A stretch of 64,000 bases of DNA from JAKFWF01 sp963732635 (GCA_963732635.1 CAVTAL010000035.1:124001-188000); one strand, 5' to 3'. Numbered from the stretch's first letter, positions 55,634 through 64,000 are shown. The notes: generated from the sequence alone by a model not told the origin. Numbers and translations are program-made.

Positions 55634-56464
55634 ATGGCTGTGATCGCAATGACCCGTGAAATGGCGACGCTGGGCAAGGACGTGACTTCGGGCCTCGCCG
55701 AACGCCTCGGCATCGAGGTCGTACACCACGAGCTCGTGGAGCACGACATTGCCGAACGATCCGGCATGCGCGAGAGCGAGGTGCACCGCTTCCTTGAAGG
55801 CGAAGCGTCATTGATCAGCCGCTGGCGCATCGACCGCCACAAGATGTCGCGCTATACCGCACAGGAAGTCCTGGAGCTTGCTGCCAAGGGCAACGTGCTA
55901 ATTCGCGGCTGGGGTGCAACCTATTTGCTGCGATCGGTGCCCCACGTCGTAAACGTGCGCATCTGTGCGCCGATGCGGTTCCGAATGCGGGTACTGATGA
56001 AGCGGCTGGGCATTGCAGACCCGGCCGCGGCGCAACGTGAGATCGAACGCAACGATGCCGCCCATAACGGCACCATGCAACGCATGTTCGGCATCGAGTG
56101 GATGGATGCCTCACTCTATGCTGTCACGCTCAATACCGCGCGCATTCCGACTGAGGATTGCGTCGAGCATATTGTGCAGTTGTGCGAAAGCGAAGCGTTT
56201 CGCGAGACCGAACAATCGCGCACCGAGCTGATGGACCAGCTGATCGAGGTTCGAGTTCGGTCGATGCTTGACCGGCACTTCGCGGCAAATCTGCACGTCG
56301 TCGGAATCGATGTTCGAGTCAAGGACAAGGTGGTCGTGCTTTCAGGCGCGATCAGCGACGAGAACCTGATCGCCGAAATCGTGCGCAAGGTCCATGGCGT
56401 GGATGGAGTAGCCCGCGTCGAAAGCCAAATCCGGTACTTGGCATTCGCGCGCGGTATAGGATAG
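55634..56464 (+). CDS. Cytidylate-kinase-like protein with C-terminal BON domain
   Basis: 276 residues from ATG 55634 behind AGGAGG. Residues 1-200 match the cytidylate kinase-like (Cytidylate_kin2) family: AMTREMATLGKDVTSGLAERLG, NVLIRGWGATYLL, VRICAPMRFRMRVLMKRLG. The first loop reads ATLGK instead of the Gly-rich GSGG/GSGK expected, so nucleotide binding may be altered. Residues 205-276 are a BON domain (VRSMLDRHFAANLHVVGIDV, VVVLSGAISDENL). The combination suggests a regulator more than a metabolic kinase. Function unknown. Confidence 0.82.
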   Translation: MAVIAMTREMATLGKDVTSGLAERLGIEVVHHELVEHDIAERSGMRESEVHRFLEGEASLISRWRIDRHKMSRYTAQEVLELAAKGNVLIRGWGATYLLRSVPHVVNVRICAPMRFRMRVLMKRLGIADPAAAQREIERNDAAHNGTMQRMFGIEWMDASLYAVTLNTARIPTEDCVEHIVQLCESEAFRETEQSRTELMDQLIEVRVRSMLDRHFAANLHVVGIDVRVKDKVVVLSGAISDENLIAEIVRKVHGVDGVARVESQIRYLAFARGIG

Positions 56465-56545
56465 CCGACAACAGAACACGGCAAAACGGAGTGTTCATGA
56501 GCGTGACGGGGACTTGAGCAAGGGGGCTAACCTTAGGAGGTTCCA

Positions 56546-56839
56546 ATGGCGACTTTTATCATGCTTGCCAATTTCAGTGACCAGGGTGTCAAGACTGTAA
56601 AGCAATCGACTGAGCGCGCCGAAGCCTTCAGGCAGATCGCCGCCAAGGCCGGCGCGACCGTCAAGGAAATCTACTGGACACTCGGCTCACACGATATTGT
56701 CGCGATCTGCGACGCTCCTGATGACGAGACCGCAACGGCGCTGTCGCTCAGCATCGCATCGCGCGGCAACGTGCGCTCGGAAACACTCCGTGCCTTCACA
56801 GGTGATGAAATGAAGAAAATTCTGGCCAAGATGGTCTGA
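56546..56839 (+). CDS. GYD domain protein
   Basis: 97 residues with TTAGGAGG eight bases before the ATG. MATFIMLANFSDQGVKTVKQ and LGSHDIVAICDAPDDETA are the GYD family signature, a ferredoxin-like single domain. Homologues are common in Rhizobiales with no defined role. It follows the kinase/BON gene by about 80 bases on the same strand. Confidence 0.9.
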   Translation: MATFIMLANFSDQGVKTVKQSTERAEAFRQIAAKAGATVKEIYWTLGSHDIVAICDAPDDETATALSLSIASRGNVRSETLRAFTGDEMKKILAKMV

Positions 56840-56919
56840 CACGATCGAGCGGATCGATGAGGTTTCAGCCGGCGTGGCGTGTTCAGTGCTAATGAACGCG
56901 CGCGCCGGGTTGCGATCGA

Positions 56920-57285
56920 TCAGGTTGCGGCTACCCGCAACCGCATCAACCAGGCGGTGCTCAACACCGCCAGGGCGCCGGCCGCCGCTTGCGCGCCGAT
57001 CGCTTCCCAACTCGGATTGAGGCCAATATCGATCAGCCCCTGCGGCAGGGGCACCGAATGCACCGGAAAGGATACCTGTTCCTGGCATTCCTGAATCGCG
57101 GGGCCAATAAATCGCAAACCCATGATGAAGAGCAGCGCTGAAGTTGCAATGAAAACCGGTTTCAGTGGCAGCTTGAATGCCAGTCGCTGCATCATGGCGA
57201 ATAGCGCCGCGATCACCAGTATCGCCTCAAGCCCTTCCCGAAGCAGGATCGAACCGGATTGAAAGGCAATGGAACTGGTGTTCAT
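56920..57285 (-). CDS. Short FTR1-like membrane protein
   Basis: 121 residues, three or four membrane spans. SGSILLREGLEAILVIAALFAM holds the REGLE ferric-binding motif of FTR1 iron permeases. The C-terminal part (LPLKPVFIATSALLFIMGLR, IQECQEQ, and NPSWEAIGAQAAA) resembles the end of FTR1. A normal FTR1 has about 270 residues and two such motifs; the middle is missing here. It may be a shortened relative that dimerises, or an internally deleted copy. Confidence 0.7.
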   Translation of the reverse strand: MNTSSIAFQSGSILLREGLEAILVIAALFAMMQRLAFKLPLKPVFIATSALLFIMGLRFIGPAIQECQEQVSFPVHSVPLPQGLIDIGLNPSWEAIGAQAAAGALAVLSTAWLMRLRVAAT

Positions 57286-57424
57286 ATTTCGGTTCCGCTG
57301 TCGCTTCGAGCCTTCACGACGGCGTTAGAACAATTCCATATCACCAGCGCAAAACGTCGCGCATCGCGCGCATAACAGTTGGGAATTGTTATAACTTCAA
57401 GGTGCGAGCAGGAGTTTTCGACCG

Positions 57425-58810
57425 ATGACCACGATGCAGGCATTGCGACAACCGGCACCGGCGTTCGAGCGGTTGGCAAGCTTCTGGGCTGAAACACGCT
57501 TTGCCGGCATCCCGCCGGCCGTCGCCGATTTTGCCGCCTTGCTGATCCTCGATTTGATCGGCGTGGCGGCAGCGGCGACCCGAATGCAGGCCGGCTTGAT
57601 CGCCCGCAATCACGCGGTGATGCACTGGGCGGCCGGTCCCGGTGCGCCGAACGCACGGCTGTTGTTCGATGGCCGTCGCACGTCACTGCCTGGGGCCGCG
57701 TTCGCACTCGCCACCCAACTCGACAATCTCGATGCGCATGATGGCTGGCAACCATCGAAGGGCCACGCCGGCGCGGCATTGTTTCCGACATTGGCCGCCC
57801 TGGCCGATGCGCGTGGCGACGTCAGCGGCCAGGAAGCGATCGTCGCCATGATCCTAGGCTACGAGATCGCCTATCGGGCGTCAGCGGCGTTGCATGCGAC
57901 CACCGCCGACTATCACACCTCTGGTGCCTGGAACGCCCTCGGCTGTGCCGCGATCACGGCGCGCCTGCGCGGCATGACGCGCGACCAGTTGCGTCATGCG
58001 CTCGGCATCGCCGAATTTCACGCGCCGCGCAGCCAGATGATGCGCGAGATCGCCAATCCGACCATGCTGCATGATGGTACCAGCTGGGGCGCGCCGACCG
58101 GCATTGCCTCGGCGCTGATGGCTGAAGCGGGTTTCACCGGCGCACCGGCTGCTCTAGTCGAGTTCGATGATGCGGCGGGCATGTGGGCAGATCTCGGCCA
58201 GCGCTGGCTGACCACCGAGCAGTACATCAAGAACTATCCGGTCTGCCGGTGGGCGCACGCGCCGATCGACGCGGCTCTGGCCTTGCGCGCCCGGCACGAC
58301 ATCAAGCCGGCCCGCGTCGAGCGTGTGGAAATCTCGACCTTCAAGTACTCGGCGCAGTTGTGGAACGACATCCCGACGTCTTCACCGGTGGCGCAGTACG
58401 CACTCGCTTGGCCGGTGGCCGCCGCCATCGCGCGCGGTCGGGTAACGGTCGACGAGGTGCTGGAAGCGAGTTTCAGCGACGCCGAGATCGGCGGCTTGGT
58501 GAAGGCGACCCAAGTCACCGTTGACGACAAGCTAGAGGCTGCCTACCCAGCCCAGCGTCTCGGCCGCGTTGTGATTACGCTCAAAACCGGCGAGCGGTTC
58601 GACAGCGGCGTGCACGAAGCGTCCGGCGGTCCGGTGCCAGCACCGACAAGGGCGCAGGTCGTCGCCAAATACCGGGCCTTCGCCACACCGGTGCTGGGCG
58701 AGACGCGGACGCGCCGGATCGAGGAAACTGTGCTCGCGCTCGGCTCGCCCGGCGCACGGTTCACCGATCTGCTCGATCTGATCACACCGCCGGTCGATTG
58801 CGCGCCGTAA
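57425..58810 (+). CDS. MmgE/PrpD family protein (second of two)
   Basis: 461 residues. The family layout is LLILDLIGVAAAATRM, FALATQLDNLDAHDGWQ (the position of the active-site His/Asp), TTADYHTSGAWNALGCAA and KNYPVCRWAHAPIDAALAL. It is divergent from the first PrpD-type protein at 23131-24495. The neighbours (FTR1-like upstream on the other strand, EamA downstream) give no clear pathway. The substrate is unknown. Confidence 0.9.
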   Translation: MTTMQALRQPAPAFERLASFWAETRFAGIPPAVADFAALLILDLIGVAAAATRMQAGLIARNHAVMHWAAGPGAPNARLLFDGRRTSLPGAAFALATQLDNLDAHDGWQPSKGHAGAALFPTLAALADARGDVSGQEAIVAMILGYEIAYRASAALHATTADYHTSGAWNALGCAAITARLRGMTRDQLRHALGIAEFHAPRSQMMREIANPTMLHDGTSWGAPTGIASALMAEAGFTGAPAALVEFDDAAGMWADLGQRWLTTEQYIKNYPVCRWAHAPIDAALALRARHDIKPARVERVEISTFKYSAQLWNDIPTSSPVAQYALAWPVAAAIARGRVTVDEVLEASFSDAEIGGLVKATQVTVDDKLEAAYPAQRLGRVVITLKTGERFDSGVHEASGGPVPAPTRAQVVAKYRAFATPVLGETRTRRIEETVLALGSPGARFTDLLDLITPPVDCAP

Positions 58811-58813
58811 CTC

Positions 58814-59716
58814 TCAGCCGACCACGCCCCACAGCAGAATCGCTACACCGGCAACGATGAGTGCCATGCCAGCCTTCTCGCGCATGCTGGTATCCTGGGC
58901 GAACACCTTCTTCGACATCGCCTGCGCGAACAGAACCTCGATCAGCGCCAAGGTTCGCACGTTGGCGGCGTTGGTCAGCGCGAATGCGATAAACCAGCAC
59001 TGCGAAGCGAATGCCCCCATGAAGCCGGCGAAGATCGACTGCCGCCAGGCGCCGAAAATCTTCATCAGCAGCGGTCGGTCAAACAACAGCATCCACGCAA
59101 TGATCAGCGCCGTCTGAATGGTCAATCCAAGCACCAGCGTCGTGGTCGCCCGCACCAGGAACGAACCGTCGACCAGATTGACGATGCCGCCGCGAAAACC
59201 GATCGCCGAGACAGCAAAGAACGAGCCGGCGACGATGCCAAGCACGGCTGAGCGCCAACTGCCGGGCTGCGATGCGGAACCGGGCTTCCAGGACATCAAG
59301 CCGACCCCCACCGTCGCGACGAGGCAACCGAGCGCGCCCAGCGGCGTCATCGGATCACCAAGCACCGCCAGCCCGAACAGAGCGACCTGCACCGGTTCGG
59401 TCTTCGTATAGGCCGTCGTTACCGCGAAACTGCGATCTTGCATGGCGGCGAGCATCAGCCCGGTGGCCAGGATCTGGCTGACCGCACCGATAACCGTGAA
59501 AGCGATCGAGCGCGTCGTCATTGCCGGCACGGCGGCGCCCGTGACCAGCAGCACCGCCGCCAGGAACAACAGCCCGAACGGTAGTCCGTAGAGAAAGCGT
59601 ACCTGCGTCGCGCCGACAGTGCCGAGCGGCCCCGTCAGATGCCGCTGCATGGCGTTGCGCGCAGTCTGCGCCGCAGAGGCGACAACGGTCGCCGGAATCC
59701 AGAGCAATGTCAGCAT
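58814..59716 (-). CDS. EamA/DMT family transporter
   Basis: 300 residues, ten predicted membrane spans in two five-helix repeats. YGLPFGLLFLAAVLLVTG in the first half and FMGAFASQCWFIAFALTNAANVRTLALIEVLFA in the second (here split: ASQCWFIAFALTNA and LALIEVLFAQAM) are typical. TAYTKTEPVQVALFGL is the conserved segment between repeats. It probably exports amino acids or other metabolites. Confidence 0.88.
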   Translation of the reverse strand: MLTLLWIPATVVASAAQTARNAMQRHLTGPLGTVGATQVRFLYGLPFGLLFLAAVLLVTGAAVPAMTTRSIAFTVIGAVSQILATGLMLAAMQDRSFAVTTAYTKTEPVQVALFGLAVLGDPMTPLGALGCLVATVGVGLMSWKPGSASQPGSWRSAVLGIVAGSFFAVSAIGFRGGIVNLVDGSFLVRATTTLVLGLTIQTALIIAWMLLFDRPLLMKIFGAWRQSIFAGFMGAFASQCWFIAFALTNAANVRTLALIEVLFAQAMSKKVFAQDTSMREKAGMALIVAGVAILLWGVVG

Positions 59717-59726
59717 GGGCGGAGGA

Positions 59727-60437
59727 TCACTTCGAAGTGGGTTGGGCGAGGCGGGAATTGAGGTCGTCGAGGAATCCGAGCAGATCCTCGGTCATATGAT
59801 GGACGTGCGCGGGCGGTGCGGTCCAGCTTTTGATTTTCTGCTGGATCGGATGATCCATATAGCTCGAATGCACGAGCACCGTCGTCATTCCAAGCACGTG
59901 TGGTTCTTCGAGGTTATGTGGCATGTCCTCGAACATCGCTGCCGACGTCGGCTCGAAGCCATGCGCCTTGACGAAGCCGTCATAAGCCGACGCGTGCGGC
60001 TTCGGCACATAATCGCAGGCGACGATGTCGTGAATGCCGTCGAACAGGTGCAGGACGCCGAGCTTGCTGGCGACCCGTTCGGCATGGCGCACCGAACCGT
60101 TGGTGAAGATCAGCTTTCGACCCGGCAGCTTATCGATGGCGGCGGCAAGCGCCGGGCTTTCCTTTACCGGCGCGAGGTCGATATCGTGCACGTAGTCGAG
60201 GAAGGGCTTCGGCTCCATGCGATGGACCTTCATCAGGCCGGACAGCGTAGTGCCGAACTGGCGATAATAGCTCTTCTGCAGATGGCGCGCGTAGACGTAA
60301 GGCACGCCGAGGAACTTGGCGACGTACTCGCCCATGCGCCTGTCGACTTGCGCGAACAGGTCGCACTCGGCCGGATAAAGCGTGTTGTCCAGGTCGAACA
60401 CCCAGGTGCCGGTTCGCTCGAAACCGCGTGTTGTCAT
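59727..60437 (-). CDS. HAD family pyrimidine 5'-nucleotidase-like hydrolase
   Basis: 236 residues from ATG 60437. Motif I is VFDLDNTLYPAECDLF, the YjjG/Sdt1-type signature; FTNGSVRHAERV is motif II, the Lys of YVPKPHASAYDGF is motif III and FEDMPHNL motif IV. Members dephosphorylate UMP/CMP or pyridoxal-type phosphates. Longer upstream readings overlap the divergent YqaA gene region and were excluded. Confidence 0.9.
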   Translation of the reverse strand: MTTRGFERTGTWVFDLDNTLYPAECDLFAQVDRRMGEYVAKFLGVPYVYARHLQKSYYRQFGTTLSGLMKVHRMEPKPFLDYVHDIDLAPVKESPALAAAIDKLPGRKLIFTNGSVRHAERVASKLGVLHLFDGIHDIVACDYVPKPHASAYDGFVKAHGFEPTSAAMFEDMPHNLEEPHVLGMTTVLVHSSYMDHPIQQKIKSWTAPPAHVHHMTEDLLGFLDDLNSRLAQPTSK

Positions 60438-60578
60438 ATCGCCGATGCTCAAGGTGCCCCGCCCGCGTGTGTGGAAGTCGCTGGGTAGGGTTATATCCGT
60501 TGGTCTCGTGCGCAGCCATCCTTCGGGCAACAGGGCAGACCTAATGAAAAGCTTTAACCATCGAGAAGTAGACAATCC

Positions 60579-61187
60579 ATGCAACCCCGCTTAACTCCCG
60601 GCCCCATGATCAAACGCCTCTACGACTGGATGATGGGCCTTGCCGGCGACAGCCGCGCGCCAACTGCCTTGTTCTGGGTGTCGTTCGCCGAAAGCTCGTT
60701 CTTTCCGATCCCGCCCGACGTGATGCTGGTGCCGATGATCCTGAAGGATCGCGCCAAAGCCTGGCGCTATGCGGCGCTGGCGACAGTCGCCTCGGTGATC
60801 GGCGGCGCTTTCGGCTACGCGATCGGCTATTTCCTGCTCGAGAGCATCGGCATGCCGGTGATCAATTTCTATGGCCTCGGGGCCAAGTTCGAGACGGCAA
60901 CCGCTTGGTTCCGCGAATGGGGCGTGCCGATCCTGATCATCAAGGGCATGACGCCGATCCCCTACAAGCTGCTGACCATCACCGCCGGCGCCGCGCACAT
61001 GAATCTGCTCGCATTCATGGGCGCGAGCGTAATCGCCCGCGCCATGCGGTTCTTTCTGGTGGCCGGCCTGCTCTATTGGTTCGGCGAGCCGATTCGCGAT
61101 TTCATCGAGCGCCGGCTGACACTGGTCACGACGGTTGGCGTCGTTTTACTGGTCGGCGGATTCGTCGCCGTCAAATACCTGGTGTAA
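60579..61187 (+). CDS. YqaA/DedA-type membrane protein
   Basis: 202 residues from ATG 60579 (GAGAAG upstream; ATG 60606 possible). FAESSFFPIPPDVMLVPM and IKGMTPIPYKLLTITAGA are the conserved SNARE-associated/DedA motifs with re-entrant Pro-rich loops; four to five membrane spans. Members are linked to lipid flipping and envelope homeostasis. dsbB begins 38 bases later. Confidence 0.9.
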   Translation: MQPRLTPGPMIKRLYDWMMGLAGDSRAPTALFWVSFAESSFFPIPPDVMLVPMILKDRAKAWRYAALATVASVIGGAFGYAIGYFLLESIGMPVINFYGLGAKFETATAWFREWGVPILIIKGMTPIPYKLLTITAGAAHMNLLAFMGASVIARAMRFFLVAGLLYWFGEPIRDFIERRLTLVTTVGVVLLVGGFVAVKYLV

Positions 61188-61225
61188 GAAGCGGGCCGCG
61201 ACCTATCCGAGAGTACCCGCGTGCC

Positions 61226-61750
61226 ATGATCCTCGCCACCGCATCACTTGCGCACAAGCATCCGGCCTATCGCTGGGCAGCAATGACCCTGTTCGCGGCA
61301 CTCGCCGGCATCGTCACCGCACTCGGCTTCCAGTACATCGGCGGAATGCAGCCCTGCCCTCTGTGCCTGCAGCAACGCTATGCCTATTACGCCGGCATTC
61401 CCGTGCTGTTCGCGGGGCTCGTGCTGTTCGGCGCCGGGCGCAGGAAAGAAGCGGCGTTGCTGTTCTTCCTGGTGGCACTGGCGTTCCTCGCCAATGGTGG
61501 TCTCGGCGTCTATCACGCCGGTGCCGAATGGAAGTTCTGGCCGGGACCGGATACTTGCGCCGCTGGCGCCCCTGGTCCGGCCGCTGGCGGAAATCTGTTG
61601 TCGCGCCTGCAGACCGTCAAAGTTATCCGCTGCGACGAGGCCGCCGGCAGGTTCCTAGGCCTCTCATTCCCCGGGTGGAATGTGTTTCTCTCCATCGCGC
61701 TATGCATCGGCGCGCTACAGGCTGCGTTTTCCACAGCGGAAAAAAACTAG
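61226..61750 (+). CDS. DsbB family disulfide bond formation protein
   Basis: 174 residues from ATG 61226, four membrane spans. The quinone-linked pair CPLC lies in MQPCPLCLQQRYAYY and the second pair is Cys in GPDTCAAG and in VKVIRCDEAAGRF. DsbB reoxidises DsbA using ubiquinone, enabling disulphide formation in the periplasm. It follows the YqaA gene and is probably co-transcribed. Confidence 0.92.
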   Translation: MILATASLAHKHPAYRWAAMTLFAALAGIVTALGFQYIGGMQPCPLCLQQRYAYYAGIPVLFAGLVLFGAGRRKEAALLFFLVALAFLANGGLGVYHAGAEWKFWPGPDTCAAGAPGPAAGGNLLSRLQTVKVIRCDEAAGRFLGLSFPGWNVFLSIALCIGALQAAFSTAEKN

Positions 61751-62462
61751 TCTTTTCAAGAAGTTGAAACTTATTCCCGGGCGCTAGATCAAATTTTGGC
61801 CAATTCTGCAAGCACATTTATGTAACGACCGAAGTTTCTCCCCACCACTGTCTCAATCCCGCCACCGTCCAGGTATTAATTCTCCCTTGTTCGCGGAACA
61901 CAGGGCGAACGGGTGAAACGAAGACCGGCAGATCGAGTGGCGTAACAGTGTCGCGTACTGCACGAGTACAGGTCCCAGATTTTGCCCCGGCCAACACGGC
62001 CCTTGTCGGAAGCGTCTCCTCCGGTGCCCCTTCAGTAAAGCGTTGCGTACCCGTTGCGTCCGTAAAGCGTCAGTTGCGTACCGTTGCGTCCCAATTTGTT
62101 GCGTCTGCGTCGCCGAGGGATGTTCTCAAGAACACTCTCCATGAATGCAGGCGAGCCGCTGCCACGGTGAAGTTGAAGCGTACGTTGGAGCGGCTCGCCA
62201 AGCCCTCGGGTTCCAGTTTCGTTGCGTTGAGTTCGCCGCCTTTGCGTACCGTCGTGTTGCATTGAGTTCAGTCTCGTTGCGTTGGTAGCGTGCTGGTTGA
62301 GTTGCCCAGTTGAGTACCGAGTAGCGTCCCTGTTGCGTACCGCTCAGTTGAGTGCCGTCAGTTGCATACCCGTCGCGTTGTGTCGCGTACCCGTAGCGTC
62401 CCCCCTAGTTGCTTAAACTTCACGTTCGTCGCGTCAGTGTTTCCCGTCGAGGAATGAGTCCC
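61751..62462. repeat. Intergenic region with an array of GTTGCGT-type heptamers, main block
   Basis: The first 280 bases are relatively AT-rich without a gene. From 62042 the plus strand carries many exact GTTGCGT copies (62042, 62053, 62073, 62083, 62098, 62221, 62276, 62332) mixed with GTTGAGT, GTAGCGT and GTCGCGT variants, often followed by ACC or CC. All are in the same orientation. Spacing is irregular. A GTG ORF (61948-62265) crosses part of it but looks repeat-derived. Confidence 0.8.
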
Positions 62463-62678
62463 ATGTCATCGAGCTTCCGTTCCGTCGCGTCAGTCCTTCC
62501 GTTCAAGTCCGTTGTGTCGCCTGTTGCGTCCGGCCCGCTGCCGGCAGTCGCTTCCGATGATGGTGCCGAGTGGCGTTCGTTGGGTGGCGTTGCATTTGCG
62601 ATCCTGGCCGATCTCGATCGCCGTCGTCCGAAGCTGGTGGACTCCCCTGCCGCCCGGCAAAAGACGAAGGCAGCCTGA
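62463..62678 (+). CDS. Small hypothetical protein, 71 residues
   Basis: ATG 62463 with GAGGA about ten bases upstream. The N-terminal half (FRSVASVLPFKSVVSPVAS) seems built from translated heptamer repeats, whereas the C-terminal half (WRSLGGVAFAILADLDRRR) looks like real protein. No known family. It may be a genuine small gene that has absorbed repeats, or a chance ORF. Confidence 0.4.
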   Translation: MSSSFRSVASVLPFKSVVSPVASGPLPAVASDDGAEWRSLGGVAFAILADLDRRRPKLVDSPAARQKTKAA

Positions 62679-63033
62679 AGAGCGAATATCTGATGAAGAA
62701 CGACCCCATGGAATTCGGCAGCGCGCCGCCTAGCAATTCGGGCGCGTGCCAACCAGCAGGCAGACGTGTCGAGTGTTACGGACCTGTAGTCCAGCAAGAC
62801 ATCACTGTTCATGGTTCCGCGTCGTGATGTTGCAGCACTGGATGCGTCTGCCGCCTTCGTGAACCGTTTGTTGCGTGCCGCGTTTGGTACCTATGAGTTC
62901 AGTCGTTCGAGTTGCGTTGGTAGCGTTTCAGTCGCGTTCGTTGCGTCGAGTTTGTCCGTAACCCCCGCGTACCCCGTCAGTCAGCGTTCGATGCTGCTTC
63001 TTGTCGTGGTCTTCCAACCAGTCGAGGCACCCC
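62679..63033. repeat. Intergenic region with the second block of GTTGCGT heptamers
   Basis: Further exact GTTGCGT copies at 62870, 62911 and 62940, with GTAGCGT and GTCGCGT variants, again all on the plus strand. The remainder shows nothing recognisable. It leads into the small gene at 63034. Confidence 0.7.
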
Positions 63034-63252
63034 ATGCTCCAGAACCATCTCAATCCCGTGCAGTGGAATCAAGCCCAGGGCCTGTCGCGCCAATCGTGCG
63101 CGCGCATCTTCCGCGATGGCGGCAGCCCGGCCGATGCGCTGGCCGCGTTCGGCCTCGGCGCCTCCGATACGGTCGATTGGAGCAAGGCGGTCGACCTGAT
63201 CGCGCAGCAGTTGTGCGCCGCCACGCCCCGCGCCATGCGCAAGGCGGCGTGA
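63034..63252 (+). CDS. Small conserved-looking hypothetical protein, 72 residues
   Basis: ATG 63034, GAGGC upstream. The sequence (MLQNHLNPVQWNQAQGLSR, ARIFRDGGSPADALAAFGL, DWSKAVDLIAQQLC) is compact, helical in pattern and non-repetitive, unlike the DNA just upstream; similar tiny proteins are found in Bradyrhizobium-like genomes by my recollection. No function is known. A strong terminator follows. Confidence 0.7.
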   Translation: MLQNHLNPVQWNQAQGLSRQSCARIFRDGGSPADALAAFGLGASDTVDWSKAVDLIAQQLCAATPRAMRKAA

Positions 63253-63321
63253 GGCCAAATTCGAAACACGAGTTGCCCCGTCAGTACCCGCGTACCCTCT
63301 CTCTAGACCCCAACGACTTCA

Positions 63322-63354
63322 TCCCCCGGTGCGACCGCATCGGGGGAATTTTTT
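63322..63354 (+). terminator. Rho-independent terminator after the small gene
   Basis: TCCCCCG-GTGC pairs with GCAT-CGGGGGA (63322-63347), an 11-bp stem with a GACC loop and one G-T pair, followed by ATTTTTT. It ends plus-strand transcription between the small gene and the converging HNH gene. Confidence 0.9.
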
Positions 63355-63368
63355 GTTGGTGCCACTCC

Positions 63369-63929
63369 CTACGGATCCAGTTCGGTATCCCAGTAGAGAT
63401 AGTCCATCCAGCTTTCGTGCAGGTAGTTGGGAGGGAATAGGCGGCCGTTGCGGTGCAGTTCGAACACCGTCGGCCGGTAGGGATGTTGCATCGGCCGCAT
63501 GCCGGCCTTTTCCGGCATATCGCTGCCCTTGCGCAGATTGCACGGCGAGCAGGCGGTGGTGACATTGTCCCACCGCGTCATGCCGCCGCGCGCGCGCGGG
63601 ATCAGATGATCGAACGTCAGATCATGCTTGCAGCCGCAGTATTGGCAAACGAATCGATCGCGCAGGAACACATTGAACCGAGTGAATGCCGGATACAGCG
63701 CCGGCTTCACGTAGGTTTTCAGCGACACGACGCTCGGCAGCCGCATCTCGAACGAGGTGCTGCGGACGCATCGATCATATTCGGAGACGATATTGACCCG
63801 GTCGAGGAACACGGCCTTCACCGTATCCTGCCAGCACCACAGCGACAGCGGATAGTAACTGAGCGGCCGGAAGTCGGCGTTGAGCACCAGCGCCGGACAT
63901 TGATCAGGTATCGTGGCGTGAACATTCAC
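63369..63929 (-). CDS. HNH endonuclease family protein
   Basis: 186 residues from GTG 63929 (VNVHATIP), chosen because this is where conserved sequence begins; an ATG at 63983 adds 18 residues. PALVLNADFRPLSYYPLSLW and AVFLDRVNIVSEYDR are the long conserved N-terminal part of this chromosomal HNH family. The nuclease motif is CQYCG (zinc), DLTFDHLIPRARGG (catalytic His) and TTACSPCNLRKG. This subfamily is a fixed chromosomal gene in many alphaproteobacteria, perhaps for DNA repair, rather than a mobile homing enzyme. Confidence 0.92.
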   Translation of the reverse strand: MNVHATIPDQCPALVLNADFRPLSYYPLSLWCWQDTVKAVFLDRVNIVSEYDRCVRSTSFEMRLPSVVSLKTYVKPALYPAFTRFNVFLRDRFVCQYCGCKHDLTFDHLIPRARGGMTRWDNVTTACSPCNLRKGSDMPEKAGMRPMQHPYRPTVFELHRNGRLFPPNYLHESWMDYLYWDTELDP

Positions 63930-64000
63930 GTGCAAGAACCCCGTCGGTTTCCCAACGGATCGGTCTCGCACATCCCGACCCAATGCGACTGATACTAGCC

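Noticed and set aside
61948..62265. 105-codon GTG ORF across the heptamer array
   Set aside because: Its middle is translated repeat; no ribosome site and no recognisable domain.
63369..63929. Mobile homing endonuclease
   Set aside because: The long conserved N-terminal part marks a fixed chromosomal HNH family; no intron or intein context.

Overview
The window is a chromosomal piece of an alphaproteobacterium, most likely of the Hyphomicrobiales (Rhizobiales) near the Bradyrhizobiaceae/Xanthobacteraceae. The basis is high GC, the atpHAGDC operon followed by RppH-type Nudix genes, CtpA and EnvC, a BA14K-type protein, and the HNH endonuclease at the right end. This placement is by family and gene order, not by a database search. 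There are no rRNA genes, no CRISPR array and no intact mobile element.

Layout. 0-1.7 kb: the 3' part of a frameshifted amidase, a decayed tyrosine integrase and a tRNA-Thr(CGT). 1.8-11.1 kb: uptake and catabolism genes (two type II HAD hydrolases, a GNAT acetyltransferase, a FAD amine-oxidase-like enzyme and a peptide/opine-type ABC transporter whose binding protein is frameshifted). 11.2-15.7 kb: a cytochrome set (b561-diheme c fusion, SHP-type cytochrome, diheme cytochrome c) converging on a PepSY-response regulator-histidine kinase operon. 16-18 kb: malate dehydrogenase, RidA and a small exported protein. 18-25.3 kb: a Fe/polyamine-type ABC transporter with two tandem paralogous binding proteins, then an MmgE/PrpD protein and an SDR lacking the catalytic Tyr.

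25.3-31.2 kb (minus strand): coaBC-dut-cysK, then a retron-like reverse transcriptase (two frameshifts) tightly followed by a ThiF/MoeB-type E1-like enzyme and a GST. 31.4-36.5 kb: an MttB-type methyltransferase whose 3' end is duplicated 1.4 kb away, a repeat-rich secreted protein between the two copies, about 2 kb of repeats and foldable DNA, and a lower-GC orphan gene. 36.7-50.7 kb: transaldolase, priA, two small exported proteins, the F1 ATP synthase operon (with a small CxxC protein between atpD and atpC and hairpin repeats in most gaps), two RppH-like Nudix hydrolases, ctpA and envC. 50.9-61.8 kb: HIG1-like protein, cobalamin adenosyltransferase, rhomboid, etfBA-hbd, a cytidylate-kinase-like/BON protein, GYD protein, short FTR1-like protein, second PrpD, EamA transporter, pyrimidine nucleotidase-like HAD, YqaA and DsbB. 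61.8-64 kb: a one-strand array of GTTGCGT heptamers, two tiny ORFs, a strong terminator and an HNH endonuclease.

Several genes (amidase, peptide-binding protein, GST, reverse transcriptase twice) carry single-base insertions, and the tRNA T-loop is one base too long. This shared pattern suggests insertion-biased sequencing error at least as much as gene decay. The mttB frameshift differs: it is a one-base deletion present in both copies of the duplicated segment.
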